From assembly GCF_029626175.1 (NCBI RefSeq), contig NZ_JARUBM010000002.1:5659001-5723000 (forward strand): a DNA stretch of 64,000 bases, written 5' to 3'. The notes under the pieces were generated by a model. It ran no database searches. It was not told the DNA's origin and saw only the letters and a program-made list of their open reading frames with translations. Origin of the DNA: Micromonospora sp. WMMD1082 (lineage in GTDB: Bacteria > Actinomycetota > Actinomycetes > Mycobacteriales > Micromonosporaceae). Each line of letters begins with the position of its first letter. The stretch's first letter is position 1. A program made the position numbers and the translations under genes. Shown here one piece after another: positions 20,253 to 28,752 of this stretch.

Positions 20253-21345
20253 ACCAGAAGCGCCACTGGGCGGGATCCTCGTGGCCCTCCACCAGCCGAA
20301 TCGAGGCGGCCAGCTTCAGTGCGTCGTCCCGGTCACCCACCGCGGCAGTAGCGCTTCGAGCGATGAACAGCTCCGCGACGCACTCGGCGCACCCACCGGG
20401 AAGCTGCGCCACCCGGTAGACTCCTGAGGTGCCGATGCCTCGCGATTCGAAAGCGGTGGCGGACCGGCCCGACACGGTGACACGGTCGTTGTCTCTGGTA
20501 CGGAACAGGCTCTTGGTGCTGACACCGACCTGGATGACAGGTCGCGGATACTCGTGAATGTCCTTGACCGGCGCCACCAGGTAATCGGCGGAGGCCGTTA
20601 CAGGTCCGTCCGCTTCCCAACGTCGGTACGTACTCTCCAGCACGGCACCGTCGGGCAGGCCCACCACCTGGAACGGCAGGGTCCGTGGCGTGGTATTCCA
20701 GCGAACGCCCTCGGCCACCTGACGCGTCATCTCATCGCGACGCTCGGCAGTGCTCACCGTGCCTAGCCTCATTCGCATCCACGCGTCCGGCGCGTACTCC
20801 CAGGCCAGCACCCGATTCTGGTCCGACATGGACTGGAAGGCGGGACGACCGTGTACCGGCTTGACCCGCTCACGAGGAATGCCCTCCTTGCCTGAGTCTT
20901 CGTCCACTGGAACGAAGCTGTGGACGTCGGCGCCCCGCGCTGCCATCCAGATCTCGACGTGCCAGGCGGTCTCGTCTGAGGAGGTGTCGTCCTCCTCAGT
21001 GGTCGAAGCGCCATCGAACGATCCGTAGACCTCGAGTCGGTGAACGCCGGGCTCGGTGGTGTAGGTGGCGTCGAGGACGGGGCCAGGCAGATAGCCGAGG
21101 TGGAGCAACTGGTGGCCGAGGTCGAATCTGACGGGTACTGACGTGGTTAGGCCGCTGGAAATGTCGTCCGTCTTCGATGCCCGTCGGGTGGCCCGAACGG
21201 TCAGGCCCGCCACCACCGCGACCACCGCGACCACGACCGTCACGACCCCCAGGATCAGGCGACTGCGACTGGGGCCGGCGGTCGATGGCACCTCGGTGCC
21301 GGAGGCAGCTGACATCTTGCCCGGTTCGTGTGCGTCACTCGCCAC
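20251..21345 (-). CDS. Hypothetical single-pass membrane protein with large outer domain
   Basis: 364 residues from GTG at 21345, chosen because GGGAGGA sits five bases upstream. A cytoplasmic Ser/Pro-rich leader is followed by one transmembrane helix (SRLILGVVTVVVAVVAVVAG) and a roughly 310-residue predicted extracytoplasmic domain. That domain has an acidic loop (STTEEDDTSSDE) and a CAEC pair near the end (GGCAECVAELFIA). No family is recognised. Base composition is slightly less GC-rich than its neighbours. Topology suggests a secreted-side sensor, inhibitor or structural protein; no enzymatic motif is visible. Confidence 0.7.
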   Translation of the reverse strand: MASDAHEPGKMSAASGTEVPSTAGPSRSRLILGVVTVVVAVVAVVAGLTVRATRRASKTDDISSGLTTSVPVRFDLGHQLLHLGYLPGPVLDATYTTEPGVHRLEVYGSFDGASTTEEDDTSSDETAWHVEIWMAARGADVHSFVPVDEDSGKEGIPRERVKPVHGRPAFQSMSDQNRVLAWEYAPDAWMRMRLGTVSTAERRDEMTRQVAEGVRWNTTPRTLPFQVVGLPDGAVLESTYRRWEADGPVTASADYLVAPVKDIHEYPRPVIQVGVSTKSLFRTRDNDRVTVSGRSATAFESRGIGTSGVYRVAQLPGGCAECVAELFIARSATAAVGDRDDALKLAASIRLVEGHEDPAQWRFW

Positions 21346-21600
21346 GGACGTCCTCCCGGATCGGTGCGCCGTGCTGCGGCGGGGCCCAGGGAGTCTACGA
21401 CCGGTTCCGTCCCCGCCGCTGCCCTTGGCCTGACCACGAGACCCTGGTGGTGCCGCGTCCTGACGCGTCGCTGAGCGAGCGCCCACCATTTTCGTGGCAG
21501 TGCAGCTGGTCCCAGCCCGGCGTGTCGAACAGCTACGCCGCCACGATCACGGCCGCCGAATCAGGTCCGCGCAATCGGGCAACTGAGGCGTGGACTTACC

Positions 21601-21960
21601 GCCCCTGTTCGGACTGGGTTCGGGCTGGCCACCGTCGAGCTGGCGCAGGTGGTGGCGGCGATCGAGCTGGGGGAGGCCGGGGCGGCGGTGCACGGGCACG
21701 CGGCGGTGCTGCGGCGGGACGGGTGGCGGCGGCTGCCGGCCGAGCACCGGGGCGCCTACCTGGTGGACGTGGCGCGGGCGTACCTCCAGGTCGGTGACCT
21801 GCGGGGTGCGGCGCGGGCGCTGGTCGACGCCGACGTTGTCGCGCCGGCCGGGGTCCGGTGCCGGCCGTTGGCGCGTACGGTGATCGGCGAGATCGCCCAG
21901 CGGCACCCAGCACCGGCCGGCGTCGCTCGCCTGGCCGCCCTCGTCGGCCTCACCCGGTGA
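21601..21960 (+). pseudogene. C-terminal remnant of an XRE-type regulator with helical repeats
   Basis: The segment FGLATVELAQVVAAIELGEA, then HRGAYLVDVARAYLQVGDLR and VRCRPLARTVIGEIAQRHP matches the C-terminal end of actinobacterial helix-turn-helix regulators whose C-terminal half is TPR-like. The helix-turn-helix domain and about 250 residues are missing upstream: the frame runs back without homology and there is no ribosome-binding site. It is therefore best called a 5'-truncated pseudogene. The full-length protein at 62738-63982 has a similar overall architecture but a different C-terminus. Confidence 0.6.
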
Positions 21961-21993
21961 TCGGCCGCGGCGTCCGTGGGCCTGGGAATGCCG

Positions 21994-22539
21994 TCAACGG
22001 AGTTCCAGCGTCCCGCGAGCGGCGGCGACGAAGGCGTCGCGTCGCGCGGTCCGGTGCCGCAGCGCAGCAAGGTGCTCGGTGCGATGCCGGACCGCCAGCG
22101 GGCCGCTGCTCGTGGCCTCCTGATGGAGCAGGCGCTGCTGGGCGTACTCCTCGTTGATGCTGCGGACGGTGCGCCCGGCGGCCTCGGCGACCGGGTCCGG
22201 GCCCGCCAGCAGCACCAGGTTGTATGCCTCGTCGAGGGCGCGCAGCGCCGGGTACGGCGCCTCCCCGCCCGGTGCGGTCTCCGCTCCGACCCACCCGGTG
22301 TCCAACGCCCGGTAGGCCCGGTCGCAGGCGGCCAGAAAACCGACGTACGTGTCCCGCCGCGCCTGGCCCCGGCGGAGCGTGCGCTGCTCGGCGCGCTCCT
22401 CCCGGGCGGCGGCGAGTTGACCTGCGACCTGTCGGCGCACGGTGAGCGCGGTGATCAGCCCGGTGAGCCCGGCGGCGGTCAGTGTGGACAGCGCCGTGAT
22501 CAGCGCGATGGCGACCGTTTCCCGCATGTCGACCATCAT
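21994..22539 (-). CDS. Hypothetical membrane-anchored coiled-coil protein
   Basis: About 181 residues from ATG at 22539 (alternatives at 22536 and 22527). One N-terminal transmembrane helix (VAIALITALSTLTAAGLTG) is followed by an Arg/Glu-rich helical region (VAGQLAAAREERAEQRTLRR) and further amphipathic helices. The pattern TM + basic coiled coil + four-helix cytoplasmic domain is common in small actinobacterial proteins of unknown role. No enzymatic motif is seen. It lies between a gene remnant and the ABC exporter. Confidence 0.65.
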   Translation of the reverse strand: MMVDMRETVAIALITALSTLTAAGLTGLITALTVRRQVAGQLAAAREERAEQRTLRRGQARRDTYVGFLAACDRAYRALDTGWVGAETAPGGEAPYPALRALDEAYNLVLLAGPDPVAEAAGRTVRSINEEYAQQRLLHQEATSSGPLAVRHRTEHLAALRHRTARRDAFVAAARGTLELR

Positions 22540-22670
22540 CGTCGGCCTGCCCGTCACGTAGTGACCCGCCTCGGGCACTTGTCCGCGCGGGATCGGGGCC
22601 TCTACTGCCACGGATCCACTCCCAAAGCACTGTGGGGCTCGACGTACCGGGCCATTCGGAGGCGCCGAGC

Positions 22671-24596
22671 TCAGCCGCGGTCGGCGCGGCGGCCGGCGTT
22701 GTCGGCGGTGCGTTGGGCAACGACACCACGAACATCAGCCGGTACGCGCGGCTGCGTCCCGTGCTGGTCGACGGTCGTGCCGAGGAATCCACCGGACTGC
22801 CGCGACCACAGGTCCGCGTAGATCCCGCCGCGTTCCAGCAACTCGGCGTGGGTGCCCTGCTCCGCGATCCGGCCGGCGTCGAGGACGACGATCCGGTCCA
22901 TCCGGGCAATGGTGGACAGGCGGTGCGCGATCGCGATCACGGTACGGCCGGTCATCACCTCGTCGAGCGTGTCGTGGATGGCGGCCTCCGCCTCGGAGTC
23001 GAGCGCGGAGGTGGCCTCGTCCAGGACCAGGATCGGCGCCTCGCGGTAGAACGCGCGGGCCAGCGCGATCCGCTGCCGCTGGCCACCGGAGAGGCGTACG
23101 CCGCGCTCGCCGACATGCGCGTCCAGGCCGGTCCGGCCGTCCGCGTCCCGCAGCGTGGCGACGAAACTGTCGGCGGAGGCCCGGCGCACGGCCTCCTCGA
23201 TGCGTACGTCGTCGATCCCGCCGGGGCCGGCGATGTTCTCCCGGACCGAGCGGTGCAGCAACGTGGCCACCTGGGCGACCATGGCGATCTGGCCGCGCAG
23301 GCTCTCCTGCGTCACGTCCCTGATGTCGGTGCCGTCGATCATGATGGTGCCGGACTCCGCGTCGTGGAACCGCAGCAGCAGGCCGACCAGCGTGGACTTG
23401 CCGGCGCCGGAGCGGCCGACGATGCCGACACGTTCCCCGGCGGCGACGTCGAGGCTCAGCCGGTCGAGCCCACCCGTGCCGCGGCCGTAGTGGTGGCTGA
23501 CCTGGGAGAAGCTGATGGCTCCGCCGCGTACCCGCAAAGGGGTTGCCTCTGGTGTGTCGGCGACGGCGAGCGGTTGCGCGATGGTCCGCAGGGCACGCCG
23601 GAGCGCGCCGACGGACCCGAACAGCGACGACACGGCGTCCAGCAGCCACTCCGCCATCGCGGTGATCCGGAAGCTGAGCGCCAGCGCGGCCGCGACCAGA
23701 CCCAGGGGCGCGGCATCGGTACGCCAGAGGACGATCCCGTATCCGACGAGCCCCACGAGCAGCGCGCTGCCGAACGCCATCATGATGCTGTTGATCGTCA
23801 CCTCGACCCGCTGCAGGTCCAGGTGTGCGCGTCTGGCCCGCGCGAACACCCGGACGTCGTGTTCGGTGCGGGTGTCCTGGCCACCGAGCAGCGCGAGCGT
23901 GTCGATGTTCGCGTACGAGTCGACGAGCAGGCCGGTCAGCGCGGACTCCGCGTCCTGCAGACGTTCCGACGCGCGCCGGTAGCGGGGCACCGCCCACCGC
24001 ATGAGCAGCGCGTACGCCAGGATCCAGGCGCCCAGCGGCAGCAGCAGGCGCACGTCGATCGTGGACATCAGCCACACCGAGCCGGCGATGTAGGCGATCA
24101 CGAACACCAGCGTGTGGATGACCGAGTACGCGGCGGTGCTGGCGGCATCGCCACCGTCGCGGACCCAGGTGGCGATGCGCCCGGCGAGGTCGTCGCGGAA
24201 CCAGCCGACGGACTGCCGGGACACGTGCCGGTGTGCCCGCCAGCGGGCGAGCGGGCGGGCGTTGGCCCGGAACGCGATGTCGTCCAGGGCCTCGCCGACC
24301 AGGTTGATCAGCGGCCGGACCAGCAGCACGAACACGGCCACCGTGAGCAGCTCGGTGCCGTGGCTGGCCCAGAGCGTGTCCGGGCTCGCGGCGGCGAGCG
24401 TGTCGACCAGGCGGCCGGCGTACCCGATGAGCCACACCTCGATCGCGGCGCCCAGAATCGTGGTGGCGACGGCGGCCGCGGCGACCGGTCGTAGCGGCCG
24501 GAGTTCCCGCAGGAGAAACCGCCGGACGCTGGCGGCCGGGGTGGGGTGATTGCCGGTGGGGAAGGGGTCAACCGGATTCTCGAACAGACCTAACAC
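22671..24596 (-). CDS. ABC exporter, fused permease-ATPase (half-transporter)
   Basis: 641 residues: six transmembrane helices (about 40-330) followed by a nucleotide-binding domain. Walker A is GRSGAGKST with K400, the Q-loop lies near AQVATLLHRSV, the signature is LSGGQRQRIALARAF, Walker B is ILVLDEATSALD, and the switch His is in AHRLSTI. It works as a homodimer or with a partner to export lipid, peptide or drug. GTG at 24596 has GGAAAGG six bases upstream. The start lies inside a 29-codon ORF in another frame that has its own strong ribosome-binding site. The substrate is unknown. Confidence 0.93.
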   Translation of the reverse strand: MLGLFENPVDPFPTGNHPTPAASVRRFLLRELRPLRPVAAAAVATTILGAAIEVWLIGYAGRLVDTLAAASPDTLWASHGTELLTVAVFVLLVRPLINLVGEALDDIAFRANARPLARWRAHRHVSRQSVGWFRDDLAGRIATWVRDGGDAASTAAYSVIHTLVFVIAYIAGSVWLMSTIDVRLLLPLGAWILAYALLMRWAVPRYRRASERLQDAESALTGLLVDSYANIDTLALLGGQDTRTEHDVRVFARARRAHLDLQRVEVTINSIMMAFGSALLVGLVGYGIVLWRTDAAPLGLVAAALALSFRITAMAEWLLDAVSSLFGSVGALRRALRTIAQPLAVADTPEATPLRVRGGAISFSQVSHHYGRGTGGLDRLSLDVAAGERVGIVGRSGAGKSTLVGLLLRFHDAESGTIMIDGTDIRDVTQESLRGQIAMVAQVATLLHRSVRENIAGPGGIDDVRIEEAVRRASADSFVATLRDADGRTGLDAHVGERGVRLSGGQRQRIALARAFYREAPILVLDEATSALDSEAEAAIHDTLDEVMTGRTVIAIAHRLSTIARMDRIVVLDAGRIAEQGTHAELLERGGIYADLWSRQSGGFLGTTVDQHGTQPRVPADVRGVVAQRTADNAGRRADRG

Positions 24597-24657
24597 GAAG
24601 TGCCTTTCCGGCGGTGGAGACAGACAAGGGACCGGGAAAACCGCCGGACGTCCTCAT
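24568..24657 (-). CDS. 29-codon ORF overlapping the ABC exporter start
   Basis: ATG at 24657 follows GAAGAGGAG by seven bases, one of the strongest ribosome-binding sites in the window. The peptide begins MRTSGGFPGPLSVSTAGKAL and ends in RESG. Its last 29 bases overlap the exporter start in another frame, so its translation would open or block initiation at the exporter GTG. It has no Cys. It could be a leader peptide for coupling, a small exported peptide, or non-functional. Confidence 0.4.
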   Translation of the reverse strand: MRTSGGFPGPLSVSTAGKALRVRSVRESG

Positions 24658-24871
24658 GGTCGATCTCCTCTTCGTGTCGGGTTGGGCGTGGATTCTCCTC
24701 GCGAGGCTAGGGGATACCGTGCGGCGCCGCTTCCATTTCTTCGATCGCGGGCTGGCGGAAAGGTGAACTCTTGTCGAACGCATCGCCGGGTGGCGGGGTT
24801 CCCGGTTTGCGGTCGGCGGCGCCCGGAGATGGAGGGCGCTAACGGGCAGCAGGTTGGAGCCAGGAGGAGCT

Positions 24872-25261
24872 ATGACTGACGATCCGAAGGTGCCGGACGA
24901 GTCGCGGCCGGCGTCGGCCGCGAGCCGCGAAACGTCGGAACTGGGTGCGCTGGACGATCCGGAGCGGGCCGTCGAACGCGAGATCGAGGTGGTCGCCGAG
25001 CGTTTCCCGGACACCGATGTCACCGCGGTCGAGGCGGCCGTCCGCCAGGTGGTGGCGGAACTGCGTGCCGAGGCGGAGGTGGAGACCCACGTGCTGGCCC
25101 TGGCCCGGCACCGGGTGTACGACCGGCTGATCGAGCAGGGGTACGACTTCCAGCCGGGGACCGACTCGTCCGCCGAGTCGCCGGCCGGGCCCGGACCCGG
25201 CGACATCGGCCGAGCGCCGGAGCAGGTCATGCCCAGGGGGCGGTCGGATACCAGGGGATGA
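24872..25261 (+). CDS. Three-helix-bundle dimerization-domain protein (DUF3562-like)
   Basis: 129 residues with a strong AGGAGGAG ribosome-binding site. A disordered acidic N-terminus leads into ERFPDTDVTAVEAAVRQVVA and ELRAEAEVETHVLALARHRV, matching the small actinobacterial three-helix dimerization domain annotated as DUF3562. Such proteins are thought to be dimeric and regulatory; no biochemical role is known. The 3' end overlaps the end of the converging membrane-protein gene by 35 bases. Confidence 0.75.
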   Translation: MTDDPKVPDESRPASAASRETSELGALDDPERAVEREIEVVAERFPDTDVTAVEAAVRQVVAELRAEAEVETHVLALARHRVYDRLIEQGYDFQPGTDSSAESPAGPGPGDIGRAPEQVMPRGRSDTRG

Positions 25262-26225
25262 TCTCCCTGCGGGCGAGCAGGCGGATGTCCCAGTAGAGGA
25301 ACGTGAAGACGCCCGCGACGAGGAACGCCACCGCGATGGTCGCCGCCAGTCGGGTCGGGCGGGCGGCGAACCAGTTCTGGAGCTGGCTGCCGGCGAACCA
25401 GGCCAACAGCAGGAACAGCACCGCCATGATGATGATGTTGCCGAGCGACTGGAGGGTGAACGCCGCAGCGCCGTACAGCGGGTTGCCGCTCTCCGCGGCG
25501 TCGCGGAACATCTGACGGAACAGCGGGAACGGCCGTCCGATCAGGAAGCCGGCGACGAGCGCGCCCATGAAGACCAGCGGGGCGTTGGGGTACCGGCGGG
25601 AGATGCGGGCGAACGGGTCCGGCACCACCTTGAGCGCGGCCAACCCCAGGTAGATCATGATCAGGCCGATGAGGCCGAAGACCACCATGGACTGGATGCT
25701 GCGCGGCGACAGTGATCCGGGCGTGTTCGGTGCGGTGGAGAACTGTGGCATCGACGTCCCGACCAGGCCGACGATCGCGCCGTACACCGCGGAGACCGCG
25801 ATCATGCCGACCGCCATCCAGCCCAGCGGACGCAGCGGTGCCAGGAAGCGGCTCAGCCGGCCGTCGGACGTGCCGGCCAAGGGGGCGAGGGCGCCGAAGG
25901 CGGCGATGTTGCAGGCGGTGAAGGTGCCGGCGACGCCGGAGACGAAGGCGAAGAGCACGCCGGCCACGGCCCCGCTCAGCGGCGTCTCCTTGGCGTCGTG
26001 GCCCAGCATCGTGTTGGCGATGTTGTCGCCGATGGTCGAGTCGACGAACTCCGCCGACCAGACGACGGTGAGCAGGAAGCCGCCCAGCACGCTGAGCAGG
26101 ATGATCAGCCCGCGCCGGCGGGGGACGTGCCCGACGACGAATACGGAGGTCGCGCGGGGCTCGGACGGCAGCCGGATCTCACGGTCTGCGGGTGGACGGC
26201 GGGTGCGTCTGTCGGCCTGGGTCAC
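25227..26225 (-). CDS. Polytopic membrane protein, possibly CcdA/DsbD-like
   Basis: 332 residues from GTG at 26225, which has GAGGAG seven bases upstream; the ATGs at 26246 and 26243 have none. About seven transmembrane helices are visible: GLIILLSVLGGFLLTVVW, AVAGVLFAFVSGVAGTFTAC, the block near WMAVGMIAVSAVYGAIVGLV, MVVFGLIGLIMIYLGLAAL, LVFMGALVAGFLIG, IIIMAVLFLLLAWFAG and a last one near the end. The internally repeated layout and a Cys in the first large helix pair (FTACNIAAFG) recall CcdA/DsbD electron carriers, but the usual paired prolines and second Cys are absent. Function is uncertain. Confidence 0.6.
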   Translation of the reverse strand: MTQADRRTRRPPADREIRLPSEPRATSVFVVGHVPRRRGLIILLSVLGGFLLTVVWSAEFVDSTIGDNIANTMLGHDAKETPLSGAVAGVLFAFVSGVAGTFTACNIAAFGALAPLAGTSDGRLSRFLAPLRPLGWMAVGMIAVSAVYGAIVGLVGTSMPQFSTAPNTPGSLSPRSIQSMVVFGLIGLIMIYLGLAALKVVPDPFARISRRYPNAPLVFMGALVAGFLIGRPFPLFRQMFRDAAESGNPLYGAAAFTLQSLGNIIIMAVLFLLLAWFAGSQLQNWFAARPTRLAATIAVAFLVAGVFTFLYWDIRLLARREIIPWYPTAPWA

Positions 26226-26319
26226 GGAAACGCTCCTCGACATCACGGAGGGTGAAAATCCATGATGGTGGATCCGCCAAGAGCGCCTCTTCTTCTCGAT
26301 TGCTCAATATGCCCGCGTC

Positions 26320-26374
26320 GATCATGAGGTTAGCGGGCGTTCTAGAGATCAAAGCCCCCGCCAACTTCATGATC
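26320..26374. repeat. Dispersed palindrome, family A copy 3 (imperfect)
   Basis: Arms GATCATGAGGTTAGCGGG (26320-26337) and CCCGCCAACTTCATGATC (26357-26374) pair at 16 of 18 positions plus one wobble. The left arm matches copy 1 and part of the right arm (AACTTCATGATCAA) matches copy 2, so this copy looks like a hybrid. It abuts the broken end of a sigma-factor relic. Confidence 0.82.
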
Positions 26375-26489
26375 AACAAGGTCGAAGGGGGTCTCCTGCA
26401 CGACGTCCTCGGCGTCGACGGCGGAACCGAGCATCTCGTACGCGGCGGTGAAGAGCAGGCCGCGGTGCGACGAACGGATCGTCGGTCAT
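26375..26489 (-). pseudogene. ECF41-type sigma factor relic, truncated and frameshifted
   Basis: From ATG at 26489 (ATGA overlap with the preceding gene's stop) the sequence reads MTDDPFV. After a two-base deletion it continues in another frame as HRGLLFTAAYEMLGSA and DAEDVVQET. This is the N-terminal region-2 helix of ECF sigma factors of the SigJ/ECF41 type. Homology ends at about 26400, beside palindrome copy 3, so roughly 90% of the gene is gone. ECF41 genes are typically coupled to carboxymuconolactone-decarboxylase genes, which is exactly what lies upstream here. Confidence 0.78.
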
Positions 26490-27067
26490 GCCTGCGACGG
26501 TACGTGGCCCGGCCGCGCCAGGGGCGGCAGGCCGCACGCCGCCGCGAACCCCTGCGCCTCGATGCCGAGCGCGAAGTTGGTCCGCGCGGCCTGGTTCGCG
26601 AACGCGATCCACGAGGTGAGCTCGATCAGCGCCGGGGCGCCGAGCTGCGTGAGGAGTCGGGCGGAGAGTTCGTCGGTGACCGTCGGCGGGGTCTGTGACA
26701 TAGCCTCGGCGTACTCCAGGACGTCCCGCTCCAGCGGCGTGAAGACCTCCGACTCGCGCCACCGGGGCACCTCGCGGGCCTTGGTCATGTCCAGCCCCTC
26801 GTTGCGGGCCTGGAAGTAGCCCAGGTCGAGGCAGAACGAGCAGCCGATCAGGGACGCCGCCGCCATGTGGGCGTACGACTTGAGGTCCTTGTCGCACCTG
26901 TTCCACTTGGCGGCCCTGCGGCCGAGGGTGAGGCTGGCGTTGAGCGCCGGCCGGTGGTGCCACATCACGGCGAGGGGCTCGGGCACCTCGCCGAACATCT
27001 TCCGGGTGAACCTCTTCAGCACGGCGCCGTAGACGCCGGTGATCTCGGTCTTGGGGATCCTGGTCAT
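26486..27067 (-). CDS. Carboxymuconolactone-decarboxylase/AhpD-family protein
   Basis: 193 residues from ATG at 27067, preceded by GAGGAGGAG. The AhpD-like helical core carries the redox pair C76-x-x-C79 in SYAHMAAASLIGCSFCLDLG, with a nearby His proton relay. Family members are peroxidase-reductase or decarboxylase-like proteins; in ECF41 loci they are the sigma factor's target and partner. Here the partner is reduced to a remnant immediately downstream in a four-base ATGA overlap, so the gene has probably lost its regulator. It may now be constitutive or decaying. Confidence 0.88.
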   Translation of the reverse strand: MTRIPKTEITGVYGAVLKRFTRKMFGEVPEPLAVMWHHRPALNASLTLGRRAAKWNRCDKDLKSYAHMAAASLIGCSFCLDLGYFQARNEGLDMTKAREVPRWRESEVFTPLERDVLEYAEAMSQTPPTVTDELSARLLTQLGAPALIELTSWIAFANQAARTNFALGIEAQGFAAACGLPPLARPGHVPSQA

Positions 27068-27154
27068 GTCTCCTCCTCGCGTGCCGGTCTCGCCCATCCA
27101 GACACCGGCGGGGGAGGCCCTGTGACATCGCGCCGAAAATCCCCCGGTTCCCGT

Positions 27155-28638
<1,484 letters not shown>

Positions 28639-28752
28639 CGTCCGGTCCACTAGCATCGGGCAGATGGGGCCAGCAGCGCACGACCACCCGGTGACCCGGG
28701 GTGACGTGCGTCGGCGTGCCGCCGTCGCCCGGCCCGCGCGGCTCGCGGCACG

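Noticed and set aside
22632..24494. 620-codon plus-strand frame opposite the ABC exporter
   Set aside because: Asp/Arg/Gln-rich composition typical of antisense frames; the minus strand carries all ABC motifs.
26179..26297. Short ORF on the minus strand (MADPPSWIFTLRD...) with an AGAAGAGG site and TTG start
   Set aside because: It overlaps the start region of the membrane protein gene in another frame and has no known relative. Not strong enough to call.
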